Positions 1 to 6,771 of a stretch of 9,697 bases of DNA are shown piece by piece. The position numbers and the translations under genes are program-made. The number at the start of each line of letters is the position of its first letter. Within the stretch, counting starts at the first letter, position 1. A model generated the notes under the pieces. That model ran no database searches. It had not been told where the DNA came from and saw nothing but the letters and a program-made list of their open reading frames with translations. Origin of the DNA: JBARCX01 sp049794535 (GTDB lineage: Bacteria > Pseudomonadota > Gammaproteobacteria > Xanthomonadales > Rhodanobacteraceae); the NCBI GenBank assembly GCA_049794535.1, contig JBARCX010000007.1:1-9697 (forward strand). Direction: 5' to 3'.

Positions 1-82
1 TTACGAGTGCGTGCCGGATGCAGGCAGTGATGCCCAATTCGGAATCGATCAGGGTGCCATCAAGGTCGAACAGGCAGAGCAT
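1..82 (-). CDS. HAD-superfamily phosphatase, phosphoglycolate phosphatase-like (N-terminal fragment)
   Basis: The first 27 codons of a gene that runs off the left edge of the window. The start ATG is at 82..80. The N-terminus holds FDLDGTLIDS at residues 5-14, which is HAD motif I (DxDGT) with the nucleophilic and the acid/base aspartates, typical of the Gph/HAD-IA branch. Such enzymes hydrolyse small phosphate esters in the cytoplasm, but the substrate cannot be told from this fragment. It lies 27 bp downstream of the pgk stop on the same strand with no terminator between, so it is probably cotranscribed with pgk. The upstream AAAAGG is only a moderate ribosome-binding site. The family call is secure; phosphoglycolate as the substrate is a guess. 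Confidence 0.8.
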   Translation of the reverse strand, partial: MLCLFDLDGTLIDSELGITACIRHALV

Positions 83-109
83 CGAGGAGCCTTTTATTTT
101 GCGGCGCGC

Positions 110-1288
110 TTACTTGGTAGTGCGTGCCTTGAGGGCGGTGACTGCCGGCAGTTCTTTGCCTTCGAGAAACTCGAGGAAGGCGCCACCACCGGTGGAGATG
201 TAGGACACCTTGTCGGCAACGCCGTACTTGTCGACGGCAGCCAGTGTGTCGCCACCACCGGCAATCGAGAATGCCTTCGACGCGGCGACGGCATGCGCCA
301 GTGTTTCGGTGCCTTTGCCGAATGCATCGAATTCGAACACGCCGACCGGGCCGTTCCAGACCACGGTGCCGGCGTTGGCGATCAGCTCGGCGTAGAGCTT
401 GGCTGTCTCCGGCCCGATGTCGAGAATCATCTCGTCGTCATTCACCTGGTCGACCGGCTTGACCGTGGCTGGCGCGTGTGCGGAGAACTCGGGCGCCACG
501 ACCACGTCGATCGGCATCGGCACTTGGGCGCCGCGACGCTTGGCGTCGGCGAGTACCTTCTTCGCTGCGTCGATCAGATCCGGCTCGTAGAGCGAATTGC
601 CGATGGAATGGCCCATGGCGGCGATAAATGTGTTGGCGATGCCGCCGCCGACGATCAACTGATCGACCTTGCCGATCAGGTTGTCGAGCAGGGTCAGCTT
701 GGTCGAGACCTTGGAACCAGCCACGATGGCCAGTAGCGGGTGGGCCGGATGCTCCAGCGCCTTGCCCAGCGCGTCGAGCTCTGCCGACAGCAGCGGGCCG
801 GCGGCGGCAATGGGGGCAAACTTGATCACGCCATGGGTGGATGCCTGCGCGCGGTGCGCGGTGCCGAAGGCATCCATCACGAAGATGTCGCATAGCGCGG
901 CGTATTTCTGTGCCAGCGCTTCGTTGTCCTTGCATTCGCCGATGTTCATACGGCAGTTTTCGAGCACCACGACTTCGCCGTCGGCCACCTCGACGCCGTT
1001 GAGGTAATTGGCGACCAGTCGTACCGGCTTGCCCAGCTTTTCGCCCAGCCACTCGGCGACCGGTGCCAGCGACGACTCGGCATCGAACTGACCTTCCTTC
1101 GGGCGGCCCAGGTGCGATAGCACCAATACCTTCGCGCCAGCATCACGGGCGGTCTTGATCGTCGGCAAGGCTGCGTCGAGGCGCTGGGTGGAGGTAATCC
1201 GACCGTTCTCGATAGGGACGTTCAGGTCTTCACGGATCAGCACGCGCTTACCGCGCAGGTCAAGGTCGCTCATGCGGGTGACAGTCAC
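110..1288 (-). CDS. pgk: Phosphoglycerate kinase
   Basis: Catalyses 1,3-bisphosphoglycerate + ADP = 3-phosphoglycerate + ATP in glycolysis and gluconeogenesis, in the cytosol. The 392-residue length is normal for bacterial Pgk. Visible motifs are the substrate-binding KRVLIREDLNVP (residues 14-25), SHLGRP (58-63), DAFGTAHRAQAS in the N-domain, GGGDT (344-348) and the C-terminal STGGGAFLEFLEG from residue 365 that lines the nucleotide site. I chose the GTG at 1288..1286 because GGGAG stands 7 bp in front of it. The internal ATG at 1273..1271 has no such site, and related xanthomonad proteins also carry a short MxxxRM extension, as I recall. The gene is divergent from maiA and heads a unit with the HAD phosphatase; no gap gene is adjacent. 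Nothing looks broken. Confidence 0.97.
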   Translation of the reverse strand: MTVTRMSDLDLRGKRVLIREDLNVPIENGRITSTQRLDAALPTIKTARDAGAKVLVLSHLGRPKEGQFDAESSLAPVAEWLGEKLGKPVRLVANYLNGVEVADGEVVVLENCRMNIGECKDNEALAQKYAALCDIFVMDAFGTAHRAQASTHGVIKFAPIAAAGPLLSAELDALGKALEHPAHPLLAIVAGSKVSTKLTLLDNLIGKVDQLIVGGGIANTFIAAMGHSIGNSLYEPDLIDAAKKVLADAKRRGAQVPMPIDVVVAPEFSAHAPATVKPVDQVNDDEMILDIGPETAKLYAELIANAGTVVWNGPVGVFEFDAFGKGTETLAHAVAASKAFSIAGGGDTLAAVDKYGVADKVSYISTGGGAFLEFLEGKELPAVTALKARTTK

Positions 1289-1410
1289 GTGGAAACTCCC
1301 GTGGTTCGAAAAGGGCAGCCAGGATGGCCGGAACCGTGCATTGTCCTGCCCGCCCGTCGGTGATGCAAACGGCGCGGGTTGAGACAGCCTCTCCGCACCG
1401 CTGGCTTACA

Positions 1411-1428
1411 CTGATCACTTTCGATCAG
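1411..1428. repeat. Inverted repeat overlapping the maiA leader
   Basis: CTGATC (1411-1416) and GATCAG (1423-1428) form a perfect 6-bp inverted repeat with a 6-nt spacer. It lies directly after a TACACT element (1407-1412) that could serve as a -10 box, and its right arm runs into the AGGAAAA ribosome-binding site of maiA. It could be a small operator or an RNA hairpin touching the ribosome site. A 6-bp repeat can arise by chance, so the function is open. Confidence 0.35.
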
Positions 1429-1438
1429 GAAAACGGCG

Positions 1439-2107
1439 ATGGCTTCTGACCTTGTGCTTTATGGTTACTGGCGCTCGAGCGCCGCCTATCGCGTGCGCAT
1501 CGCATTGAACCTCAAGGGTTTGTCTTACGAGAGCCGGCCCGTGCACTTGGTGCGTGACGGCGGCGAGCAACACGCGCCGGGCTATGCCGGAATGAACCCG
1601 CAAGAGCTGGTTCCGAGCCTGCTCGACGGTGACCGCGTGTTGACCCAGTCGCTAGCGATCATGGAGTACCTGGACGAAACCCACCCGCAGCCAGCGCTGT
1701 TGCCAACCGATGCGTTAGCACGCGCCCGCGTGCGGGCACTGGCACAGGTGGTGGCCTGCGATATCCATCCCCTGGGCAATCTGCGGGTGTTGCAGCGCCT
1801 GGGAGCGCAGTTCGATGCCGAGGAAACGCAGCGCACGGCATGGTCGCGCCATTGGATCACTACGGGTTTCAATGCGCTCGAGGCGATGCTGTCGGGCAGT
1901 GCGGAAACCGGTCGTTATTGCCATGGCGATACGCCTGGGTTGGCCGATGCCTGCCTGATACCGCAGTGCTATAACGCACTGCGTTGGGGTATCCCGTTAG
2001 AGGATTACCCGACGATCCAGCGTATTCATGCCGCCTGTGGCGAGCTGGAGGCATTCCAGCATGCAGCACCGGAAGTACAGCCGGATGCACCGGCGCCGGC
2101 GCACTAA
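1439..2107 (+). CDS. maiA: Maleylacetoacetate isomerase (zeta-class glutathione S-transferase)
   Basis: Glutathione-dependent cis-trans isomerisation of maleylacetoacetate to fumarylacetoacetate, the penultimate step of the homogentisate route of tyrosine and phenylalanine breakdown, in the cytosol. The 222-residue protein has an N-terminal thioredoxin-fold domain (about 1-85) with SSAAYRVRIAL at 13-23, the zeta-class active-site signature in its bacterial form where the usual cysteine is alanine. The glutathione-contacting QSLAIMEYLDE follows at 70-80. The all-helical C-terminal domain includes DIHPLGNLRVLQ and GLADACLIPQCYNA. The ATG has AGGAAAA about 6 bp upstream. The tail after about residue 207 is rich in Pro, Ala and Asp and looks disordered. 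No homogentisate dioxygenase or fumarylacetoacetase lies in the window. A generic GST is the alternative, but the motifs favour the isomerase. Confidence 0.9.
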   Translation: MASDLVLYGYWRSSAAYRVRIALNLKGLSYESRPVHLVRDGGEQHAPGYAGMNPQELVPSLLDGDRVLTQSLAIMEYLDETHPQPALLPTDALARARVRALAQVVACDIHPLGNLRVLQRLGAQFDAEETQRTAWSRHWITTGFNALEAMLSGSAETGRYCHGDTPGLADACLIPQCYNALRWGIPLEDYPTIQRIHAACGELEAFQHAAPEVQPDAPAPAH

Positions 2108-2125
2108 TACGTGCTGACACTAATC

Positions 2126-2153
2126 ATCGCCCCGTGGCTTACACGCGGGCGAT
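2126..2153. terminator. Hairpin between convergent maiA and pilU, possible bidirectional terminator
   Basis: ATCGCCC CGTG (2126-2136) pairs with CACG and GGGCGAT (2142-2145 and 2147-2153). This gives an 11-bp stem with a single bulged C and a 5-nt loop (GCTTA). It sits between the two convergent stop codons, where a shared terminator is expected. No clear T-tract follows on either strand, so an intrinsic terminator is not proven. The outer 9-mer CTAATCATC (2120-2128) is also perfectly repeated in inverted form at 2172-2180, giving a competing larger pairing that reaches the pilU stop. Confidence 0.45.
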
Positions 2154-2176
2154 GGGAGGCGGGGTGAGCCTGATGA

Positions 2177-3295
2177 TTAGAAGCCCAGCCCGTACGGATC
2201 GTTGCCAGCCAGTTCGGTGTTCTCGGTGTTACCACCGCTGTCGGATAGCCGAATCTTCAGTGCCAGGCCGTCGCGCGAATCCGCCTTGCTAAGCGCTTCG
2301 TCCAATTCGATACGGCCGCTCCGGTAGAGCTTGTACAGCGACTGGTCGAACGTCTGCATGCCGTCCTGCAGGCTGCGATCCATGGCTTCCTTGACCTCGT
2401 GGATCTGGCCACGGCGGATCATGTCGCGAATGAACGGGGTGTTGAGCAACACCTCGGTGGCTGGCAATCGACGACCGTCCTTGCCGATCACCAGACGCTG
2501 GCTGATCACTGCGCGCAAGTTCAGCGCGAGGTTCATCAGCACGTTCTTATGCGCCGATTCGGGGAAGAAGTTCAGGATGCGCTCCAACGTCTGGTCGGCG
2601 TTGTTCGAGTGCAGCGTAGCCAGGCACAGGTGACCGGTCTCGGAGAAGGCGATAGCGGCCTCCATGGTGTCGGTGTCGCGGATCTCACCGATCATGATCA
2701 CGTCGGGCGCTTCGCGCATCGCGTTCTTCAGCGCCTCGTGGTAGCTGTGCGTATCCAGCCCCACCTCGCGCTGATTGACGATCGATTTCTTGTGGCGATG
2801 CAGGTACTCGATCGGATCCTCAATGGTGAGGATGTGTCCTGAGGAGTTGGAGTTGCGCTGGTCGATCATCGCTGCCAGCGTGGTCGACTTACCCGAGCCG
2901 GTGGCGCCGACGACCAGGATCAGGCCGCGCGGCTCCATGATCAGCTCACGGAAGATCGGTGGCAGCTGGAGCTGGTCGATGCTGGGGATCTCGCTTTTGA
3001 TCGCACGGATCACCATGCCGATCTCGCCGCGTTGCTTGAACACGTTAATGCGGAAGCGGCCAGCCTCCTTCACCGCCAGCGCCATGTTCAGTTCCAGGTC
3101 GCGTTCGAATTGCGGTACCTGGCCCTCGTCCATCAGGGAGTAGGCAATCTTCTTGACCATGCCGCTGGGCAGACCTGTATTGCCCAGTGGGTAGAGCTTG
3201 CCCTCGACCTTGATGTTCACTGGAGCGCCGGTCGTCAGGAACATGTCCGACGCGCCCTTGTCCACCATAAGCTTGAGGAAGTAACCGATATCCAC
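2177..3295 (-). CDS. pilU: PilT/PilU-family type IV pilus retraction ATPase
   Basis: Hexameric secretion-superfamily ATPase of the PilT/PilU branch that powers retraction of type IV pili at the inner face of the cytoplasmic membrane (twitching). The 372-residue protein shows a PAS-like N-domain (about 1-100), Walker A GATGSGKST (130-138), the Asp box LTIEDPIEYLH (156-166), Walker B DVIMIGEIRD (198-207) and the His box with ATLHSNNA ending near 233. The reading frame stays open about 100 codons further upstream, but that extension is Arg/His-rich and family-unlike. The GTG at 3295..3293 with AGGGGT 5 bp upstream gives the normal PilU N-terminus (DIGYFLKLMVDKGASDMF). No pilT is adjacent, unlike the usual pilT-pilU pair, and the sequence is rather divergent, so this may be an extra paralogue. 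The C-terminal 20 residues are unconserved in character. Confidence 0.88.
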   Translation of the reverse strand: MDIGYFLKLMVDKGASDMFLTTGAPVNIKVEGKLYPLGNTGLPSGMVKKIAYSLMDEGQVPQFERDLELNMALAVKEAGRFRINVFKQRGEIGMVIRAIKSEIPSIDQLQLPPIFRELIMEPRGLILVVGATGSGKSTTLAAMIDQRNSNSSGHILTIEDPIEYLHRHKKSIVNQREVGLDTHSYHEALKNAMREAPDVIMIGEIRDTDTMEAAIAFSETGHLCLATLHSNNADQTLERILNFFPESAHKNVLMNLALNLRAVISQRLVIGKDGRRLPATEVLLNTPFIRDMIRRGQIHEVKEAMDRSLQDGMQTFDQSLYKLYRSGRIELDEALSKADSRDGLALKIRLSDSGGNTENTELAGNDPYGLGF

Positions 3296-3376
3296 CTGTG
3301 ACCCCTGTTTGTACGCGTTGCAATCATGGATTATGCCTGTCCACAATACGCGGTGACACTCCGCGAGGAATGAGTG
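3296..3376. promoter_or_regulatory. Divergent promoter region of pilU and the DUF4398 operon
   Basis: This 81-bp gap separates the two divergent starts and must hold both promoters. On the minus strand CATAAT (3335..3330) is a 5/6 match to a -10 box, about 35 bp upstream of the pilU GTG, but no good -35 stands in front of it. On the plus strand TTGCAA (3318-3323) and CACAAT (3342-3347) are 18 bp apart and could drive the lipoprotein operon. Both are weak matches judged by eye. Confidence 0.35.
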
Positions 3377-4027
3377 ATGGTGCACATATTTTTCCCGCTG
3401 CACGAACGCCAGCGGCGTAGGCGTGCGGTTGTTTCCCTGCTGGCGATGGCTTTGGCGCTGAGCCTGGGTGGCTGTGCCAGCGTGCCGCCGCCGGATAGCG
3501 CCATGAATCAGGCGCAGGCTCAATTGCAGGCGGCCCGCGATGCAGGTGCGGCTGACTACGATCCGGTCGACCTGGGTTTTGCGCAGGACCGCTTCCAGCA
3601 GGCCCAAGTGGCGATGGCCAGTCGCAAATACGCGCAGGCGGCTGATTTTGCTGATGAATCACGCGCGGATGCCAATTTGGCGCGAACCAAGGCGCTGCTA
3701 GGCGTCGCGCGGTCGCAGATCCAGTCGAAGGTGCAAGAAAACGACCAGCTGCGTTCGCAGAACCAGGAAGCCACCGCTGAGGCTCAGCAGCAGGCGGCCC
3801 AGGAGCAGGCGCAGCTCGCCGCCGCGCAACAACAGCAGCAAGCACAACAAGTACAGGATGGCGGTGCTCCGGCGTCGGCATCCTCGACGTCGACGGCCCT
3901 GCCGCAGCAAGCGCCCACGCAGGATATGCCTGCACCGTCGTCTTCGACGCTGTCGGCACCGCCTTCAGGCGAGGGCTTCCAGACCGTTCCTGTTCCTGCC
4001 CAGTCATCCCAGGGAGGTCAGCCATGA
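3377..4027 (+). CDS. DUF4398-domain outer-membrane lipoprotein
   Basis: A secreted lipoprotein of unknown biochemical role. The N-terminus has an arginine-rich stretch (RQRRRR), a hydrophobic segment and the lipobox LGGC, with the lipidated cysteine at residue 33. Ala and Ser follow, without an Asp at +2, which predicts outer-membrane sorting. Residues about 40-115 form the helical DUF4398 repeat (AxxxLxxARxAGAxxYDP...A..RFxxAQxAMxxxxYxxAxxxAxxS.xDAxLA). A Gln/Ala-rich coiled-coil stretch with a QQQQQ run and a Ser/Pro-rich tail come next. I chose the ATG at 3377 because GAGGAA (3365-3370) is 6 bp away; the GTG one codon earlier is too close. The stop overlaps the next start (ATGA), so the two are translationally coupled. 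A cell-envelope structural role alongside peptidoglycan or OmpA-type proteins is inference. Confidence 0.85.
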   Translation: MVHIFFPLHERQRRRRAVVSLLAMALALSLGGCASVPPPDSAMNQAQAQLQAARDAGAADYDPVDLGFAQDRFQQAQVAMASRKYAQAADFADESRADANLARTKALLGVARSQIQSKVQENDQLRSQNQEATAEAQQQAAQEQAQLAAAQQQQQAQQVQDGGAPASASSTSTALPQQAPTQDMPAPSSSTLSAPPSGEGFQTVPVPAQSSQGGQP

Positions 4028-4656
4028 AGCGCCTGAATGCCACACTTGCTGCCCTGTTGCTGGCACTGGCTGCCAGCGGTACGGCGCAAGCCTCCCGCAA
4101 TGATGATCTCGATCTGGCGCGGTTGAATAACAGCCTGAGCCAGCTGGCGAATGATCCGACCTTGGGCATTTACGCCCAGGCGGAGCAGTCACTGGCTCGC
4201 GATGCGATTTCCCAGCTGGCGGCAGCAAAATCACGTGATCGCCCGCATGCGCTCTACATCGCTGAGCGTCGAGTGGACACGGCCAAGGCCGCTGCACAGT
4301 TGCAGGATGCACAGACCAAGCTGACCCAGCTTGATCGTGAGCACGATCAGCTGCAGCTTGAACGCAGCCGGATCGATGCCGACGCGGCTCGTCGCGAATT
4401 GGAATTCCAGCGCATGCAATACCAGATGGCGCAGGAAGAGGCCGCCCGTTTGCAGCAGCAGGGTGCTGAAGCCGCCAACCAGGCTGATCAGGCGCGTGCC
4501 GAAGCCGATCGTGCGAAGAAACTCGCGGCTGCACAGAGCCGGGTGGCGAAGGCCGCCAAACGTGAGGCTGATCTAGCTGCCGAGGCCGCTCGTGCCATGC
4601 GTTCGCAGATGCAAAACAATGCCAACAAGACCAGCGGGCAGGGCGGTAATCCCTAA
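4024..4656 (+). CDS. Secreted coiled-coil DUF4398-like protein lacking an OmpA domain
   Basis: A 210-residue periplasmic or surface protein. The signal peptide (MKRLNATLAALLLALAASG) ends in AQA before SRND, a good signal peptidase I site near residue 23. Residues about 30-100 (LxxLANDPTLGIYAQAEQSLARDAI...ALYIAERRVDTAKAAAQ) resemble the N-terminal half of DUF4398/OmpA-family proteins. The rest, to about 200, is one long Ala/Glu/Arg/Gln coiled coil. In many proteobacterial homologues, as I recall, this arrangement runs on into a C-terminal OmpA peptidoglycan-binding domain. Here the protein stops at SGQGGNP and no OmpA-like sequence follows in any plus frame I read. GGAGG lies 6 bp before the ATG, which overlaps the lipoprotein stop. 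It probably forms a complex or shares a function with the lipoprotein; the role is unknown. Confidence 0.82.
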   Translation: MKRLNATLAALLLALAASGTAQASRNDDLDLARLNNSLSQLANDPTLGIYAQAEQSLARDAISQLAAAKSRDRPHALYIAERRVDTAKAAAQLQDAQTKLTQLDREHDQLQLERSRIDADAARRELEFQRMQYQMAQEEAARLQQQGAEAANQADQARAEADRAKKLAAAQSRVAKAAKREADLAAEAARAMRSQMQNNANKTSGQGGNP

Positions 4657-4679
4657 GTCAAGCCGTCTGGGACGAAACG

Positions 4680-4709
4680 GTGCGGTTGCATCAGCAACCC
4701 ACGGTTTTT
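4680..4709 (+). terminator. Intrinsic terminator of the DUF4398 operon
   Basis: GTG (4680-4682), a bulged C and GGTTGC (4684-4689) pair with GCAACC and CAC (4694-4702) around an ATCA loop. After GG comes a run of five T (4705-4709), and a second T5 run lies at 4715-4719. The position, 23 bp after the stop of the second gene, fits. The 9-bp stem with one bulge is moderate. Confidence 0.65.
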
Positions 4710-4724
4710 ACGGGTTTTTCACGG

Positions 4725-4767
4725 CAGGTCGCGCTACGGCGCGGCCTGTCGTAGGGCGCTTGTGCCC
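4725..4767. repeat. Tandem hairpins with GTAG motifs, possible REP-like element
   Basis: CAGGTCGCG (4725-4733) pairs with CGCGGCCTG (4740-4748, one G-T pair, 6-nt loop). Immediately after come GTAG and the small stem GGGC (4754-4757) with GCCC (4764-4767). A second GTAG follows at 4771. Short GTAG-headed palindromes scattered between genes are known in xanthomonads and Stenotrophomonas. This copy is degenerate and only one was seen here, so REP identity is a suggestion. Apart from these hairpins, the terminator and the palindrome that follows, nothing recognisable lies in 4657-4963. Confidence 0.35.
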
Positions 4768-4785
4768 CCCGTAGCGGAGGAGTAG

Positions 4786-4827
4786 GGTCAAGTTCCCATG
4801 GGGTATTCATCCCATGGGTCACTGACC
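4786..4827. repeat. 42-nt interrupted palindrome
   Basis: The two arms are CCCATGGG (4795-4802) and CCCATGGG (4811-4818). Each is itself palindromic, and together they form a stem around the 8-nt GTATTCAT. Outside them AGT (4791-4793) pairs with ACT (4821-4823) and GGTC (4786-4789) with GACC (4824-4827), giving about 15 bp of pairing with small internal loops. No T-tract follows. It sits 137 bp upstream of the DUF465 gene. It could be an operator with two half-sites, an RNA structure in a leader, or a back-up terminator. Confidence 0.6.
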
Positions 4828-4963
4828 AGAATCATGCGCCTACCCATACCTCTCCAATCACCTGTTTCCGCCATGTCGGTACGGGTGCGGGCGCGTGTGT
4901 GCATTTTCCGTTCATAGACGTGCCGGTCACGCGTCTGCCGTCCTGTCGTGAGGAGGTTGAATC

Positions 4964-5203
4964 ATGTTTGAAAACCAGCAGCGTGAAGAAGTCGAAGCCT
5001 TGAAGAGAGCCGATGCGAACTTCCGTCGGCTCTATCAAAAGCATCAGAAACTCGACAGTAAAGTGCATGACGCCGTCACCGGCAGTCTTCCCATTGACGA
5101 TGTCACCCTGGGCACCATGAAGAGAGAGAAGCTTCATGCGAAGGATGAGCTGCAACGCATATGGGACTCAACGCATGCCGGTAGACAGCAAGCACAGCAT
5201 TAA
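4964..5203 (+). CDS. DUF465 / YdcH-family small protein
   Basis: A 79-residue, charged, helical cytoplasmic protein. The core LYQKHQKLDSKVHDAV followed by LGTMKREKLHAKDELQRI matches the YdcH/DUF465 pattern (FxxLxxKHxxLDxxI...Lk+eKLxLKDel), predicting a short helical hairpin or coiled coil. The family has no established biochemical function. AGGAGG (4951-4956) lies 7 bp before the ATG, an ideal ribosome-binding site that suggests strong translation. It stands alone: a long hairpin-rich gap lies upstream and a strong terminator downstream. The family is well supported; nothing more can be said about its role. Confidence 0.87.
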   Translation: MFENQQREEVEALKRADANFRRLYQKHQKLDSKVHDAVTGSLPIDDVTLGTMKREKLHAKDELQRIWDSTHAGRQQAQH

Positions 5204-5227
5204 CTGAGCTGCTTGTTTCCACATGAA

Positions 5228-5279
5228 GCGGCCCCGGGGTCTTCCCAAACGGAAGCACCACCGGGGCCGCGCTGTTTTT
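5228..5279 (+). terminator. Strong intrinsic terminator of the DUF465 gene
   Basis: GCGGCCCCGG (5228-5237) pairs perfectly with CCGGGGCCGC (5261-5270). Inside, GGT pairs with ACC and CTTCC with GGAAG around a CAAAC loop, giving 18 bp with two single-base bulges. TTTTT (5275-5279) follows 4 bp after the stem. It is the clearest terminator of the window and separates the DUF465 gene from cbs. Confidence 0.92.
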
Positions 5280-5379
5280 AACAGCTAGCTCTGGGCAGCT
5301 AGAACGGCAGGTCGGTTATTATGTTCAGCCATATCGGATCGTCGCGCTGCGTCTTCCGACACCCTGCTACGGAGCTCCC

Positions 5380-6750
5380 ATGTCGGTCCATGAAAGTGTC
5401 CTCGAACTGATCGGACGTACCCCCATGGTGCGCGCACAGCGCCTGGATACTGGGTTGTGCGGGTTGTTCCTCAAGCTGGAGAGCGCCAATCCCGGCGGTT
5501 CGATCAAGGATCGCATCGGGTTGTCGATGATCGAAGGCGCCGAAAAGGCCGGCAAGATCAAGCCGGGTGCGACCCTGGTCGAGGGCACGGCCGGTAATAC
5601 CGGTCTTGGCCTGGCATTGGTCGCGCAGCAGAAGGGCTACCGGCTGATTCTGGTGGTTCCGGACAAGATGAGTCGCGAAAAGATCTTCAACCTCAAGGCG
5701 ATGGGCGCCGAGGTGGTACTGACGCGCTCCGATGTGGCCAAGGGCCACCCTGAGTACTACCAGGACATGGCTGAGCGCATTGCGCGCGAGACGCCTGGCG
5801 CGTACTTCATCAACCAGTTTGGCAATCCGGATAATCCGGCCGCGCATATCGCGACCACCGGACCGGAAATTCTCGAGCAGATGGATGGCAAGGTCGACGC
5901 TATCGTCGTCGGTTGCGGCTCTTCCGGCACCATGACGGGTTTGTCGCAGTACTTCGCCACGCATTCGCCGAATACCGAGATCGTGCTGGCTGACCCGGTC
6001 GGCTCGATTCTCACGCAGTACATCAACGAGGGTACGCTCTCGACCAAGTCGGCGAGCTGGATGGTGGAAGGTATTGGTGAGGATTTCCTGCCGACGATCA
6101 GCGACTTCTCGCGCGTAAAGAAGGCTTATGCGATCTCCGACAAGGAGAGCTTCCTCACCGCACGCGAACTGCTAGCGAAAGAGGGCGTGCTGGGTGGTTC
6201 GTCCACCGGCACTCTCGTCGCAGCAGCGTTGAAGTACTGCCGCGAACAGACAGCGCCCAAGCGCGTGGTGACGCTGGTTTGCGATACCGGCAACAAGTAT
6301 TTGTCCAAGATGTACAACGACTATTGGATGCTGGATAACGGCTTCCTTGAGCGTGAGCCACATGGCGATTTGCGCGATTTGTTGCTGCGCCCGTTCGCGC
6401 AACGCGACACGGTGGTGGTGGGTCCGAACGAGTTGTTGATGACCGCTTACACCCGTATGAAACTGTACGACGTGTCGCAGCTGCCGGTGATGGACGGGAC
6501 GAAATTGGTCGGTATCCTCGACGAATCGGATGTGCTGATGCATGTACATGCCGACGAGGTACGCTTCCGCGACAGCGTAGCCACCGCCATGATCAGCAAT
6601 CTGAACATGCTCGACGTGCGCTCGCCGATCGAGGCGTTGCTGCCCGTGTTCGAGCTTGGCCATGTGGCGATCGTGGTCGATGGCGAGCAGTTCCTCGGCC
6701 TGATTACCCGTATCGACTTGCTGAATTATCTGCGTCGCAAGGTGCATTGA
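5380..6750 (+). CDS. cbs: Cystathionine beta-synthase with C-terminal CBS domain pair
   Basis: PLP enzyme joining serine and homocysteine to cystathionine, the first step of reverse transsulfuration, in the cytosol. The fold-type II PLP domain fills about residues 1-320. NPGGSIKDR holds the Schiff-base Lys43, EGTAGNTGLGLA (68-79) binds the substrate carboxylate, and GCGSSGTMTG (177-186) binds the PLP phosphate. A GGSSTGT loop lies further on. Residues about 335-456 are two CBS motifs (VSQLPVMDGTKLVGILDESDV and HVAIVVDGEQFLGLITRIDLL), which in relatives sense adenosyl ligands. No N-terminal heme region is present, as expected in bacteria. The ATG has GGAG 5 bp upstream. No cystathionine gamma-lyase is adjacent. 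Cysteine synthase activity is the main alternative, but the CBS-domain tail argues for cystathionine beta-synthase. Confidence 0.92.
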   Translation: MSVHESVLELIGRTPMVRAQRLDTGLCGLFLKLESANPGGSIKDRIGLSMIEGAEKAGKIKPGATLVEGTAGNTGLGLALVAQQKGYRLILVVPDKMSREKIFNLKAMGAEVVLTRSDVAKGHPEYYQDMAERIARETPGAYFINQFGNPDNPAAHIATTGPEILEQMDGKVDAIVVGCGSSGTMTGLSQYFATHSPNTEIVLADPVGSILTQYINEGTLSTKSASWMVEGIGEDFLPTISDFSRVKKAYAISDKESFLTARELLAKEGVLGGSSTGTLVAAALKYCREQTAPKRVVTLVCDTGNKYLSKMYNDYWMLDNGFLEREPHGDLRDLLLRPFAQRDTVVVGPNELLMTAYTRMKLYDVSQLPVMDGTKLVGILDESDVLMHVHADEVRFRDSVATAMISNLNMLDVRSPIEALLPVFELGHVAIVVDGEQFLGLITRIDLLNYLRRKVH

Positions 6751-6771
6751 AGCGAGTAACGAGTGAAGGGG

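Noticed and set aside
11..736. Plus-strand open frame (241 codons) opposite pgk
   Set aside because: It is antisense to a complete pgk with all motifs; the frame is open only because of codon bias.
3296..3607. 104-codon N-terminal extension of the pilU frame
   Set aside because: The extension overlaps the divergent lipoprotein gene, is basic and family-unlike, and a GTG with a good ribosome site gives the normal PilU N-terminus.
3324..4169. Minus-strand open frame (281 codons) opposite the DUF4398 operon
   Set aside because: The translation is Pro/Ala/Arg-rich and low-complexity, it overlaps genes with clear signal peptides and ribosome sites on the plus strand, and it has no family resemblance.
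5282..5302. Direct repeat CAGCTAG (5282-5288 and 5296-5302) upstream of cbs
   Set aside because: Seven-base repeats this close are common by chance, and no regulator with such a site is known to me.
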